DNA of 64,000 nt from Bacteroidales bacterium (GTDB lineage Bacteria; Bacteroidota; Bacteroidia; Bacteroidales; Muribaculaceae): assembly GCA_015061005.1 (NCBI GenBank), contig SUXJ01000007.1, forward strand, positions 62,001 to 126,000, in the 5' to 3' direction. Under the pieces are notes generated by a model. That model was not told the origin of the DNA. It worked only from the letters and a program-made list of their open reading frames with translations, and searched no databases. Shown in pieces: positions 36,826 through 46,544 of the stretch. Position 1 is the first letter of the stretch, and each line of letters starts with the position of its first letter. The translations under genes were made by a program, and so were the position numbers.

Positions 36826-37445
36826 TGCTGAGAATCAAAAGTTGTTAAAACGGGGAGATTATTCATCTCATCAATATAATCAAGTATTTCTTCTCGACCT
36901 TGACCCGTTTCTGATGAGGTCACGAAAATCGGAGGCAACTCCTCCCATTGTTTCAAGAGTTGTTTCTTATATGATTCTACATTAGCAACAGCAGCCCCTT
37001 TACTCAGTTTATCAACTTTAGTGAAGATGATTGAGAAAGGAACGGCATTTTCGCCGAGCCACTCCATGAATTCAAGATCAATCTTTTGCGGCTCAAGACG
37101 AGAATCGACCAAAACAAACAAAGAGGTCATCTGCGCACGCTCTAAAATATAGTCTTCTATTATGCGCTGAAGCTTTTCGCGATCGGCTTTACTGCGACGA
37201 GCATAACCATATCCGGGCAAGTCAACAATATACCAACTGCCATTAATCAAGAAATGATTTATTAAAGTGGTTTTACCGGGAGACGCCGACGTCATAGCCA
37301 ACTTCTTTTTACCGGTCAACATATTAATCAAGGACGACTTACCGACATTACTTCTGCCGATAAACGCATATTCATGGCGCTCGGTAGCCGGACATTTAGC
37401 CACGTTGCTATTACTGATTTCAAATTTTGCAGATGTTATAAGCAT
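36822..37445 (-). CDS. engB: Ribosome biogenesis GTPase YihA/YsxC
   Basis: The 207-aa GTPase helps assemble the large ribosomal subunit. The G motifs are clear: [12 protein letters not shown] (G1), [11 protein letters not shown] (G2/switch), DLPGYGYA (G3), FTKVDKL (G4) and TSSETGQG (G5). A TAACTTTG box lies 19 nt before the start. It heads a unit with the two HU-type genes. Confidence 0.96.
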   Translation of the reverse strand: MLITSAKFEISNSNVAKCPATERHEYAFIGRSNVGKSSLINMLTGKKKLAMTSASPGKTTLINHFLINGSWYIVDLPGYGYARRSKADREKLQRIIEDYILERAQMTSLFVLVDSRLEPQKIDLEFMEWLGENAVPFSIIFTKVDKLSKGAAVANVESYKKQLLKQWEELPPIFVTSSETGQGREEILDYIDEMNNLPVLTTFDSQQ

Positions 37446-37526
37446 AATCCATAATGTTATTCTGCAAAGTTACGGATTTTTTTTGAATCTCTGCCGAACC
37501 TTGCCGCGCTTAATCAAAAAATAACC

Positions 37527-40397
37527 CTACTCATAATCAACCGAATCACCCACTTCTTGTTGTTCAAAATCTTCAGAGGTGTCCGGTATATACATGTCCT
37601 CAGTGTTCTCAAACGACTCTTCAGAGGCTGCACGGAAATACTCCTCAAGAGTGCGTCCTCCGGAAAGCAGGATATTGAAATCATCTTCCGAGATTATTAC
37701 CGGAGTTACCGAAGGCGGCAAGGTGTATATACTTGAGCGTCCGAGAAGTGTGCGATAATGCTCAGCATCAGCAAGGTCATCAAAACTCTTAACCAACAAC
37801 ATTCCAAGTCTGCCAAAATTCATCTGTTCAAGATCAAAGTCTTTTACCACAAATGTGTTGAAATTATGACGTGCTATTTGGAAAAGAAGTTCCTTAGGGT
37901 TAACCTCCTCAGTGGAATAAGCAAGGACCAACAGATGAGGCACATCGGGATTAAATTCAAACGCCAGTCCCGAATCGCCGGCAACATTAGTTGAATCGCC
38001 CGACGCATTTAATGCTATATCCCAAAGCATACCGCTAGTATTACTAACTCCTTCATTGAGTTGACGTCCCGCAGACATTCCCTTAAGATATGCAGATGCA
38101 ATTGGTGTGATATCAGTTTCGGGATAACGCTCAAGGAGTTCACGTAACGTAGCATTAAATTCCTCGGGTTTCTTCTCGGTAACGTAGGCAAGCGCATGTA
38201 AGAACATGAATTTTGGCATGATATCACTAACGGGATATTTGCGCATCATCTCCTCATAAGACCAATGCACTTTCTCATTATCATTATCCAAATATGCCTG
38301 ATATGCGGTTTCATACATGGCTTGCTGAGCAGCGGGCATTTGTCTGAGATTTTCAATATAATTCGGATCTTGAAGTGCCACACCATACTTCGAATCGGGG
38401 AAATCGCTCAAAATTAGTTGACGCCATTTTTCCGCCTCATCCGTTCGACCAAGTCTTATATGCAATATATATAAATTGTAGTAAACGTCAAGCCTATAAA
38501 CATTATCGGGATATTTATCAAGCAGTTTTGCCCACTCGATTTGAGCGGCAGTGAAATCCTCGAGTTTATCTTTAAGAATTGAGCCCATAGTATACAATCC
38601 TTCTTGAATAATATCGTGAGCCGTTGCCTTATCTTCATCGGTTTTAGGGATTTGCGCAAGATAATATTCGGGGAAATGTGGATCTTGGGCACGTTCTGCA
38701 GCCTCCTCTTCAGCCTTGGCTTCTTCTTCAGAAAGTTCCGAAACAGCTTCAACGCCTACATCAGACTCCATTTCGTCCGAATTAGTTTCTTCTTCCGTTT
38801 CAGAGAAATCACTGAAAGAAAAAGATGATTTGTTACGCCTGCGCCAATCGTCTTCCAATTTACGTGAACCCCACAATCGCTGGAATGCTGTTCGCCCTGC
38901 CGAGACCGTGGCGGGATTATAGAAATACCAAGAATCGTCACTATTTGGCATTTGAAATTCGGCAGGAGCATTATCATCAACATCTCCGCCTCTATTTGCG
39001 GCAACTTCCGCCTCATATTCTGCCCGTGCGGCTTCTTCGGCTTCTGCTTCTTCCTTTTTCTTCAGTTCCTCAATAATTTTATTGATTATTTCAAGTTGTT
39101 TTTCCTCAGGAAGTTCCGACAAATACAGCAATGAATCTTGAAGCACCACATTCTGGGAATATACTGCCAATTCATCGAGTACATCAGAGCGTTTCTTAAG
39201 CAATGCATAATCGGCAAACGATTCCGGCAATTGCGGCATAGCCTCTGAAAAACGCGGTTGAGCAAGGTCATAACGCCCTTGTGCAAAATAGATTTGACCG
39301 AGAGTTATATTATTAATGGCTTTCTCAATGCCGTTACGTTCAGATTTTTCCGCTGCCAACACGTAATTTTCAATTGCATTAGCCGTATCTCCTCTACTCA
39401 AATATAAATTGCCTATGGCATAATAAATCTGGTCTAAATATTTCTTATTTCGTCCAAAACGAGTCATTTTTTTCAAAGATCTGATTTCCGGCTCGATTTT
39501 TGTACCGGCATATACTTCACTTTGCTTTATGCGTGCATTAAGTTTTGTGCGGTACGTAGTGCCTCCCCCTGCAGCGGCCTTGGAAAAGGCTTTATAAGCC
39601 TCTTCCTTTCTCCCCTCGCGGGCCAAACATTGCCCTAAGAGAAAATTGAGACGCACCTTCTGCGCCCCCGAGGTGCGCTTAATGGTTCTCTTAAGTGGCT
39701 CAATCGCCTCTGCATATTGCTTGCGACGCAGTGCCAAGTCTGCCTCCACAAAATCATATAAAGCCTTTAGATTTCCCGTTGTGAGCTGTTCAGGTTTAAT
39801 GCGTTGGAATACGGCTTCAGCCTCGTTTGCCCAATCAAATGCTATATAGGATCTGGCTTGCCAAAGTTGCGCTTCAACAACAACTTCAGGCAACCACGTA
39901 AAATGCATTGAAATATAATAGAACGTGGCTGCAGCACCGGAAAAATCCCCATTGAGATACTGACTTTTAGCCATCATTAGCCAAGCATTGTGGATAAACG
40001 GGTTGTATTCTTCCCGTTTTAACCATTGCTTATAAGCCTCACTTTGTCTTCCCCCTTTGCGCTTGGGCTTCTTTTTTATGCTATGAAGCTGAATGGCCTT
40101 CTGAGCCTTCTCAATGGAACGCGTAAAATCACCTGATGGCTGAGGTACTTGAGAAACCCCTTTTGCCTCGGCTGGATGAGGGAATAAAAAATCCGTATAG
40201 TCGTCCTCATACTTTCGCTCCATATCCGCCAACGTTTCTTTGAAATGTTCATTGCCATTAAAATAAACATTGTAACGGGTTATAAAAGCTTGATAATTAC
40301 GGCTCGCTGCCGTATTCTTTTTTGCCGAACACGACACAAACAAACTCGCAACAATCGTTACGAGCGTCCCAAAAAATATCATGCGGACTTTTGCCAT
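37527..40397 (-). CDS. porW: PorW/SprE-type TPR lipoprotein of the type IX secretion system
   Basis: The start at 40397 (MAKVRMIFFGTLVTIVASLFVSC) gives a clear lipoprotein signal with lipobox LFVSC; the product is 956 aa. The mature part opens with KNTAASRNYQAFITRYNVYFNGNEHFKE, typical of SprE/PorW. It continues with many TPR repeats (for example ALYDFVEADLALRRKQYAEAIEPLKR) and a long acidic, Glu-rich middle region. PorW is an outer-membrane lipoprotein needed for T9SS in Porphyromonas and gliding in Flavobacterium. The nearest T9SS core genes are not in this window. It is divergent from the PD40 gene. Confidence 0.85.
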   Translation of the reverse strand: MAKVRMIFFGTLVTIVASLFVSCSAKKNTAASRNYQAFITRYNVYFNGNEHFKETLADMERKYEDDYTDFLFPHPAEAKGVSQVPQPSGDFTRSIEKAQKAIQLHSIKKKPKRKGGRQSEAYKQWLKREEYNPFIHNAWLMMAKSQYLNGDFSGAAATFYYISMHFTWLPEVVVEAQLWQARSYIAFDWANEAEAVFQRIKPEQLTTGNLKALYDFVEADLALRRKQYAEAIEPLKRTIKRTSGAQKVRLNFLLGQCLAREGRKEEAYKAFSKAAAGGGTTYRTKLNARIKQSEVYAGTKIEPEIRSLKKMTRFGRNKKYLDQIYYAIGNLYLSRGDTANAIENYVLAAEKSERNGIEKAINNITLGQIYFAQGRYDLAQPRFSEAMPQLPESFADYALLKKRSDVLDELAVYSQNVVLQDSLLYLSELPEEKQLEIINKIIEELKKKEEAEAEEAARAEYEAEVAANRGGDVDDNAPAEFQMPNSDDSWYFYNPATVSAGRTAFQRLWGSRKLEDDWRRRNKSSFSFSDFSETEEETNSDEMESDVGVEAVSELSEEEAKAEEEAAERAQDPHFPEYYLAQIPKTDEDKATAHDIIQEGLYTMGSILKDKLEDFTAAQIEWAKLLDKYPDNVYRLDVYYNLYILHIRLGRTDEAEKWRQLILSDFPDSKYGVALQDPNYIENLRQMPAAQQAMYETAYQAYLDNDNEKVHWSYEEMMRKYPVSDIMPKFMFLHALAYVTEKKPEEFNATLRELLERYPETDITPIASAYLKGMSAGRQLNEGVSNTSGMLWDIALNASGDSTNVAGDSGLAFEFNPDVPHLLVLAYSTEEVNPKELLFQIARHNFNTFVVKDFDLEQMNFGRLGMLLVKSFDDLADAEHYRTLLGRSSIYTLPPSVTPVIISEDDFNILLSGGRTLEEYFRAASEESFENTEDMYIPDTSEDFEQQEVGDSVDYE

Positions 40398-40511
40398 ACT
40401 CGATAATAACGAATTCAATACCATATAAATTGCAAGCTACACCCGAAAATTGAGAAAATCACAGATTTTTTTCATAAATTTGCCGTTAGAAAACCTTAAA
40501 CCTTAGGATTG

Positions 40512-41723
40512 ATGAATAAAATTATTCCGATTCTCATAATGACATTAATGACCGTGAATGTCACGGCTCATGCGCGATCCACACGCAATAAGAAACCGAC
40601 TGCCGAAGAACTAATTGAACAAGTAAATGAAGCTTTCAATGGCTACAACACGGACTTGGCGAAGGAAAAGATCGCAGAACTCAGAAAGCTTAAAAAAGGA
40701 GTAACGGTCGAAACCATTGACAGCATCGAACAGAGAGTGGAAAGAATGAGCGAAATGATTCAACGCGTTGAGGATATAATTGTTATTGACTCACTGACGC
40801 TTAATCGAGATGACTTTTTCCGACACTACAGAATGGCATCTTCGGCCGGGGTCTTGGCAAGCCCGGAAGAAGTTGGAGCAGAAAAAGCCGCTGACTCCAC
40901 TGTTGTATATCTGACTCAAGACTGCAATTTGATGATATGGGGCGGAACCGACGGACTCATGCAAGCGAGAAAATTCACAGACGGTTCATGGGAAGAGCCA
41001 ACAATGCTAAGCGACATATTAAATCACGGCGGAACCGCGAACTTTCCATTCCTATTGTCTGATGGCATAACGCTCTATTATGCAACAGATGGCGAAGATT
41101 CTCTGGGCGGGCTTGATATCTACATGACACGCAATGATCGGGAAGACTATGCTTCACCGCTTAATCTTGGCATGCCTTATAACTCACCCTACGATGACTA
41201 TATGTTGGCAATAGACGAGGAAACGGGGATTGGTTGGTTTGCCACTGACCGCAACAAATTGGGCGACTTGATAACAGTCTATGTATTCATTCCAAATGCA
41301 GTCAGAATTAATATCAACGTTGATGATAAGAACCTAAGTAATCGCGCCAAGCTTGCGTCTATCGCAGAGACTCATCGACCAAACGAGGACTACACCGCAA
41401 TACTGCATAAGATTGCCAATATCAGCGATGTAGCTCAATCAAACGATGAACCGGATTTCATTTTTGCATTTCCGAACGGAAAAGTATATACCCGATGGTC
41501 AGACTTCAAATCTCCTCAAGCGCGTCGCTTAATGGAAGCGTATATTGATGCTCAAAACGAAGCCAACGCAGACTCACACAGATTGGAAGAATTGCGCATG
41601 AATTTCAAACAAGACGATTCAAATACCGCTAACGCAATTCTCTCTTTGGAAAAGAAAATCAAACAGGCGCCAATCACCCTAAAACGTATGGCCAACCAAG
41701 TCATTAGTATTGAAATGAAATGA
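40512..41723 (+). CDS. Periplasmic PD40-like beta-propeller protein
   Basis: The start is taken at ATG 40512, one codon after the track's TTG, giving 403 aa with a signal peptide (MNKIIPILIMTLMTVNVTAHA). A helical region follows (TAEELIEQVNEAFNGYN). The middle holds PD40/WD40-like blades: FPFLLSDGITLYYATDGEDSLGGLDIYMT and IDEETGIGWFATDRNK. The C-terminus is helical. Proteins with PD40 repeats include PorE of the T9SS, but the OmpA-like C-terminal domain of PorE is missing. Divergent from porW, it could relate to the same system (inference). cstA overlaps its stop by four bases. Confidence 0.7.
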   Translation: MNKIIPILIMTLMTVNVTAHARSTRNKKPTAEELIEQVNEAFNGYNTDLAKEKIAELRKLKKGVTVETIDSIEQRVERMSEMIQRVEDIIVIDSLTLNRDDFFRHYRMASSAGVLASPEEVGAEKAADSTVVYLTQDCNLMIWGGTDGLMQARKFTDGSWEEPTMLSDILNHGGTANFPFLLSDGITLYYATDGEDSLGGLDIYMTRNDREDYASPLNLGMPYNSPYDDYMLAIDEETGIGWFATDRNKLGDLITVYVFIPNAVRININVDDKNLSNRAKLASIAETHRPNEDYTAILHKIANISDVAQSNDEPDFIFAFPNGKVYTRWSDFKSPQARRLMEAYIDAQNEANADSHRLEELRMNFKQDDSNTANAILSLEKKIKQAPITLKRMANQVISIEMK

Positions 41724-43198
41724 CAACATTCCTAATAGCATTTGCAGTACTCATCGGCGGCTATATTTTCTATGGAGGCATAACCGCAAAAGTATTCGGT
41801 GTAAACACTCAAAAGTTAACTCCGGCAGTTGAACACCCCGACGGAGTAGACTTCGTGGTTCTGCCAACTTGGAAAGTATTTCTCATTCAGTTTCTCAATA
41901 TTGCCGGATTGGGTCCGATTTTCGGCGCAATAATGGGAATTATGTATGGTCCTGCGGCTTTTATTTGGATAGCAATAGGAACAATTTTTGCCGGTGCGGT
42001 TCATGACTATATCTCCGCAATGATTTCATTAAGGTCCAACGGAGCCTCTCTGCCGGAAATAGTCGGCACGGAATTAGGGAACAAGATAAAAGCTGTTATG
42101 CGTATTTTTTGCATCGGATTGCTGCTATTGGTTACGGCAGTTTTTGTTGTCAGCCCCTCAACAATCATAGCGGGAATGTTCGATGCCAACAGCTTTTGGA
42201 GCAACAGCACTCTATGGATTCTAATCATCTTCATTTATTACGTATTTGCCACAATTGTACCGGTCGACAAGCTAATCGGTAAAGCATATCCTATTTTTGG
42301 CTTTACATTACTTTTTATGGCCGTTGGAATCTTGACCATATTCATTTTCGGGGACGTGACAATCCCCGACGGCATTGCCGATGGACTACATAACCGCAGG
42401 GCAGATGCAGATTCAATGCCGATTTTCCCGATGATGTTTGTTAGCATTGCTTGCGGTGCAATATCAGGCTTTCATGCAACACAAAGCCCAATGATGGCTC
42501 GTTGCCTGAAAAATGAGAAATTAGCTCGTCCGGTTTTTTACGGGGCAATGGTTGCTGAAGGAATTGTGGCCCTTATTTGGGCAGCTGCAGCAATCGCGTT
42601 TACAGGCGGGTATCAAGAATTGGCACATTATATGTCAACCGAAGGAAACTCTGCCGGCACTCTTGTTCGCGAAATATCCATCAATTGGTTAGGCACATTA
42701 GGCGGTATTTTAGCGATAATCGGAGTTGTGGCTGCTCCTATTACTACAGGTGACACAGCTCTTCGATCTGCCCGGCTTATTTCAGCCGACATTTTCAAAA
42801 TCGATCAAAAACCGACATCGAAGAGATTAATCATCGGTCTGCCTTTGTTTTTAGTGGCGGCTATATTAACATATTTTGCAGCATCACCCAAGCAGTTTGA
42901 AGTTATTTGGCGATATTTCGCATGGTTCAATCAAACCTTGTCGGTATTTACTTTATGGGCGTGCACGGTATACCTGAGAAAAAACGGCAAAGTTTTTTGG
43001 ATAACCTTGCTCCCGGCAATGTTTATGACGGCAATATGCGTAAGCTATATGTTTGTTGCCCCCACATCACAAGGAGGTTTTGGAATTTTCACCAATGAGC
43101 ATTCCGTTTATGGAGTTGCCATAGGAGTCCTTGCCGCAATTGCTTTATGCGCAATCTTCTTTTTCAAACCTTCAGTTAAATACGCCAAAAATGCTTGA
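41720..43198 (+). CDS. cstA: Carbon starvation protein CstA family peptide/pyruvate transporter
   Basis: The 492-aa protein has about 13 hydrophobic helices and the CstA signature at the N-terminus: YGGITAKVFGVN, HPDGVDFVVLPTWKV and GLGPIFGAIMG. Further markers are SIACGAISGFHATQSPMMARC and TGDTALRSARL. CstA proteins carry peptides or pyruvate into the cell; which one applies here is not clear. It is the short Bacteroides-type form. It is translationally coupled to the PD40 gene before it and overlaps the PAP2 gene after it by 8 bp. Confidence 0.92.
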   Translation: MTTFLIAFAVLIGGYIFYGGITAKVFGVNTQKLTPAVEHPDGVDFVVLPTWKVFLIQFLNIAGLGPIFGAIMGIMYGPAAFIWIAIGTIFAGAVHDYISAMISLRSNGASLPEIVGTELGNKIKAVMRIFCIGLLLLVTAVFVVSPSTIIAGMFDANSFWSNSTLWILIIFIYYVFATIVPVDKLIGKAYPIFGFTLLFMAVGILTIFIFGDVTIPDGIADGLHNRRADADSMPIFPMMFVSIACGAISGFHATQSPMMARCLKNEKLARPVFYGAMVAEGIVALIWAAAAIAFTGGYQELAHYMSTEGNSAGTLVREISINWLGTLGGILAIIGVVAAPITTGDTALRSARLISADIFKIDQKPTSKRLIIGLPLFLVAAILTYFAASPKQFEVIWRYFAWFNQTLSVFTLWACTVYLRKNGKVFWITLLPAMFMTAICVSYMFVAPTSQGGFGIFTNEHSVYGVAIGVLAAIALCAIFFFKPSVKYAKNA

Positions 43199-44771
43199 AC
43201 AACTCGATCATAACATTCTGTTCTTCATAAACGGACACCACTCCCAATGGGCTGATACTGTAATGATGACTATCACGGGAAAGTGGACATGGATACCGCT
43301 TTATATTTTACTCGTTGGCTTAATGTTGTGGCGTTGCGGTTGGCGTAGGACTATCGTATATATATTGGGAATTGCAGCAGTCATTACATTGACTGACCAA
43401 GCCTGCGCCTCTTGGATTCGCCCCGCGGTTGAACGTTTGCGTCCATGCTCACCCGAGAATCCGATTAATCCGTTGATTCAAACCGTTAACGGCTATGCCC
43501 CGGGTTCATATAGCTTCCCTTCATGCCATGCTGCCAACACGTTTGCATTAGCAACATTTTTATCTCTTGTTTTTCGCAATAGGAGAATGACAATATTCAT
43601 CTACCTGTGGGCCGCCATTATAAGCATTTCAAGATTATATTTGGGCGTACATTATCCGTCTGATTTGTTAGGAGGAGCATTGATTGGCTCTGCAATTGCG
43701 ATTATTATATACTTCATTTGTTCCCGAATCAAATTCGGTCGAAAAGTACTTTTAATTCTATGCTTGATTTCCTCAACTCAGATTTCATACGCTCAAAAAT
43801 TTGAGTGGGGAGGCGAATTTTCAACAATATTCGACAATCGCGAAGGAAATGCTCGCCACACTGCCGCCGAAACATATTTCTTAACTCGCTTAGCACCGGA
43901 AATAGGCCTATCCCTCAACGACGGACAGCATAAAATAATGGGTGGCGTGGTATGGACTCAACCGATAGGTGCAGAATGGGACAACTATAAAATTTCACCC
44001 ACACTTTATTATCGTTTTGAATCGAAAAAGTTACGAGGCTCTTTAGGTATGTTCCCTCGCACTCAGTTAGTGCGCCAACTGCCCGAATACCTTGTGAGCG
44101 ATTCCCTGAGTTATTTCCAACACAATCTTCGCGGTGCACTATTTCAAATAGTCGATAACAACGGATTCTTTGAATTTATCGTGGATTGGCGAGGAATGCA
44201 AAGCAAAACTCGCCGCGAAGCATTCAGCATAATCGGACAAGGAGAATGGCAAAACCCTCAAAAAATATTTCTCTGTGGCGGCACTGCAATGCTAAACCAC
44301 TTGGCTAAAGTCAAAAACGCCCCGGTCAATCAATTTGTGGTTGACAACATTGTTGTAAACCCATTTATTGGAGTTGATTTCAAGCCATTGCTGAAGCCGT
44401 GGAACAATTGGCATAATCTATCGTTACGGGTGGGATTTTTAACATCGCTTACCCGCGACAGAGGGAATTGCAACTGGCTGACCGCAATGGGTGCTCGATG
44501 TGAACTTGACGCAACTTTTTGGCGTTTTACATTAAAAAATACAACTTGGGCAGGCAACAAGCCACTGTTTCCGTTATACTCTAAATTTGGCGCGCAATTA
44601 CATGAAGGCGAGCCATATTACTCATCAAAATGGTATAATCGCACACAAGTATCATGCCTAATTTTACAATATAGAAATCTCGTTAAACTTAAAGCTGAAT
44701 TTGATTTCCATTTTGCCGACACCAATGATTTCATGTTTTATCAACGAATAAACTTATCCGTAACAATATGA
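43191..44771 (+). CDS. PAP2 phosphatase fused to an outer-membrane beta-barrel-like domain
   Basis: The start at ATG 43191 (MLEQLDHNILFFINGHH) is preferred over the track start at 43131. Residues about 1-185 are a PAP2 phosphatase with six helices and the active-site motifs RPAVERLRP, FPSCHAA and SRLYLGVHYPSD. Next comes a hydrophobic segment that looks like a signal peptide (KVLLILCLISSTQISYAQ). The remaining 320 or so residues resemble an outer-membrane beta-barrel (FEWGGEFSTIFDN, aromatic alternation, C-terminal YQRINLSVTI). The frame is intact across the join. PAP2 enzymes remove phosphate from lipids such as undecaprenyl diphosphate or lipid A. How one chain could span both membranes is unclear. 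Confidence 0.78.
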   Translation: MLEQLDHNILFFINGHHSQWADTVMMTITGKWTWIPLYILLVGLMLWRCGWRRTIVYILGIAAVITLTDQACASWIRPAVERLRPCSPENPINPLIQTVNGYAPGSYSFPSCHAANTFALATFLSLVFRNRRMTIFIYLWAAIISISRLYLGVHYPSDLLGGALIGSAIAIIIYFICSRIKFGRKVLLILCLISSTQISYAQKFEWGGEFSTIFDNREGNARHTAAETYFLTRLAPEIGLSLNDGQHKIMGGVVWTQPIGAEWDNYKISPTLYYRFESKKLRGSLGMFPRTQLVRQLPEYLVSDSLSYFQHNLRGALFQIVDNNGFFEFIVDWRGMQSKTRREAFSIIGQGEWQNPQKIFLCGGTAMLNHLAKVKNAPVNQFVVDNIVVNPFIGVDFKPLLKPWNNWHNLSLRVGFLTSLTRDRGNCNWLTAMGARCELDATFWRFTLKNTTWAGNKPLFPLYSKFGAQLHEGEPYYSSKWYNRTQVSCLILQYRNLVKLKAEFDFHFADTNDFMFYQRINLSVTI

Positions 44772-45316
44772 CAAACTTACACCAACTCTTAGTGGAACGC
44801 AGAAGCATCCGCCAATATACAGGGCAAACATTAGACCCTGAAGTAGTAAAAACAATTCTTGAAGCCGGACTCCTTTCCCCCACCGGAAAAAATAAACGTG
44901 CGTGGCATTTTATTGCAGTTGACAATAAGGACACTCTTGCGCAACTGAGCGAATGCAAAACATCAGGTGCCATGCCCGTAAAAAAATGCACTCTTGCCAT
45001 AGTGGTATGTTGCGATGTGACCGAAGCTGAAACATGGATTGAGGACTCCGCCATTGCTGCTGCTTATATGATGCTTCAAGCCAAAGATTTAGGCGTTGGC
45101 TCATGCTGGATTGAAGTAAATGGACGACTATCGGCAGACGGGACTCCCGCCGAGGAAATCGTACAAGAAATTCTCGGATTGCCCGAACAAGTACAACCGC
45201 TCTGCATCTTGGCTCTCGGCATGCCAAACGAAGACCGCAAACCGCAGAACACCGAAAAACTCCTTTGGGAAAGAGTCCACATAGGCCGATTTAACCCTGC
45301 ACAATGCTCAGAGTAA
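44768..45316 (+). CDS. Nitroreductase-family FMN protein
   Basis: The 182-aa protein starts LLVERRSIRQYTGQ, the FMN phosphate-binding signature of the nitroreductase family. It continues with AGLLSPTGKNKRAWHFIAV and AAAYMMLQAKDLGVGSCWIEV. Such enzymes use NAD(P)H to reduce nitro compounds, quinones or flavin; the true substrate cannot be told. It overlaps the PAP2 fusion by four bases and the DUF2520 gene by 13 bp. Confidence 0.92.
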   Translation: MTNLHQLLVERRSIRQYTGQTLDPEVVKTILEAGLLSPTGKNKRAWHFIAVDNKDTLAQLSECKTSGAMPVKKCTLAIVVCCDVTEAETWIEDSAIAAAYMMLQAKDLGVGSCWIEVNGRLSADGTPAEEIVQEILGLPEQVQPLCILALGMPNEDRKPQNTEKLLWERVHIGRFNPAQCSE

Positions 45317-46029
45317 GTTTCATAGGCTCAGGCAATGTTGCCACACGCATGGCGACACGATTGCGAGAGGTTGGCGCACAGATTGTGCAAATATGCTCTC
45401 GGAGTGGCACTCCCGTCAGCGAATTGAACCCAAATGCCGCAGATTTGATTATCGTAGCCGTAAGTGATGACTCTATCCAGCAAGTCTTAAACTCGATTGA
45501 AAGCGCAGGAAATGCGATATGGGTACATACGGCAGGCTCGGTTGGCATGAATGTTTTTGATACAAAAAAATTTCCGCGTCACGGAGTGCTGTATCCCCTT
45601 CAAACAATGCTGAAAACTCGTGCTGTTGATTGGAACACTGTGCCTCTATTGATTGAAGGAGATCCGGAAATTGAGAACGTGGCTCGCATGATGTCACCAA
45701 CAGTCATTCAACTCGACTCGAACTCACGGCTACGCTTGCACGCAGCTGCAGTTATGTGCTGCAACATGGTAATGTTTCTGTGGCAGCAATCGCAACAAAT
45801 CGCTGAATGTTCGAAACTTGACTACTCATTATTAAAGCCCTTAATGAAGATGACATACGAGCGCGCAGCAGAAATCGGGCCTGAAAATGCAATGACCGGG
45901 CCTGCGAAACGCGGAGACCTGAACACAATCAAAAAACACATTGAAGCTCTGCCTGACGACATAGCGGAGACATACCGCGAAATCTCACGTCAGATGCTTG
46001 CAAAATTTCACCCTGAAATAGAACTATGA
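45304..46029 (+). CDS. Rossmann-like / DUF2520 oxidoreductase-type protein
   Basis: The 241-aa protein has a Rossmann nucleotide-binding start (VSFIGSGNVATRMATRL). A later half matches DUF2520 (RHGVLYPLQTM; LHAAAVMCCNMVMFLWQQS; MTGPAKRGD). The layout recalls pyrroline-5-carboxylate or ketopantoate-type reductases, but the family has no settled function. It overlaps both neighbours by a few bases. Confidence 0.88.
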   Translation: MLRVSFIGSGNVATRMATRLREVGAQIVQICSRSGTPVSELNPNAADLIIVAVSDDSIQQVLNSIESAGNAIWVHTAGSVGMNVFDTKKFPRHGVLYPLQTMLKTRAVDWNTVPLLIEGDPEIENVARMMSPTVIQLDSNSRLRLHAAAVMCCNMVMFLWQQSQQIAECSKLDYSLLKPLMKMTYERAAEIGPENAMTGPAKRGDLNTIKKHIEALPDDIAETYREISRQMLAKFHPEIEL

Positions 46030-46544
46030 TTCCCTATGACTTAACTAAAATCAAGGCATTCGTGTTTGATGTTGACGGCGTATTATCTCCCAATATGGTG
46101 CCGATTGACCAAGACGGTTGCCCGGCACGAATGGCAAATGTCAAAGATGGCTACGCCTTGCAACTCGCCGTAAAACACGGCTACAAAATTGCCATAATCA
46201 CCGGCGCTGATACCGAAACCGTGCTTTTACGATATAAACTGCTGAGAATTAAAGATATTTTCCTCAAAGCCGGAGAAAAGCTCCCGATTCTTGAAAAGTG
46301 GATAGCCAAAAATGGGCTGAAACCTGAAGAAGTGGCATACTGCGGCGATGACGTTCCGGATTTACCTTGTATGAAAGCCGTTGGACTATCTATTGCTCCG
46401 GCAGATGCGTCAGTTGATGCAAAAAACGTAGCGACATACGTATCCCCCACCCCGGGAGGTCACGGCGTGGCTCGTGAACTTATCGAACAAACTCTCAGGG
46501 CTAACGGACAGTGGCTCCACGTTGATACTGCATACGGATGGTAA
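46026..46544 (+). CDS. kdsC: HAD phosphatase, KdsC-like
   Basis: The 172-aa protein has HAD motif I (VFDVDGVLS), motif II (IITGADTETV), a motif III lysine (LKAGEKLPILEKWI) and motif IV (YCGDDVPDLPCM), in the short form without a cap domain. KdsC removes phosphate from KDO-8-phosphate, making KDO for the LPS core. It is part of the overlapping gene run and fits with the lpx genes of the window. The family also includes close relatives with other sugar phosphates. Confidence 0.85.
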   Translation: MIPYDLTKIKAFVFDVDGVLSPNMVPIDQDGCPARMANVKDGYALQLAVKHGYKIAIITGADTETVLLRYKLLRIKDIFLKAGEKLPILEKWIAKNGLKPEEVAYCGDDVPDLPCMKAVGLSIAPADASVDAKNVATYVSPTPGGHGVARELIEQTLRANGQWLHVDTAYGW

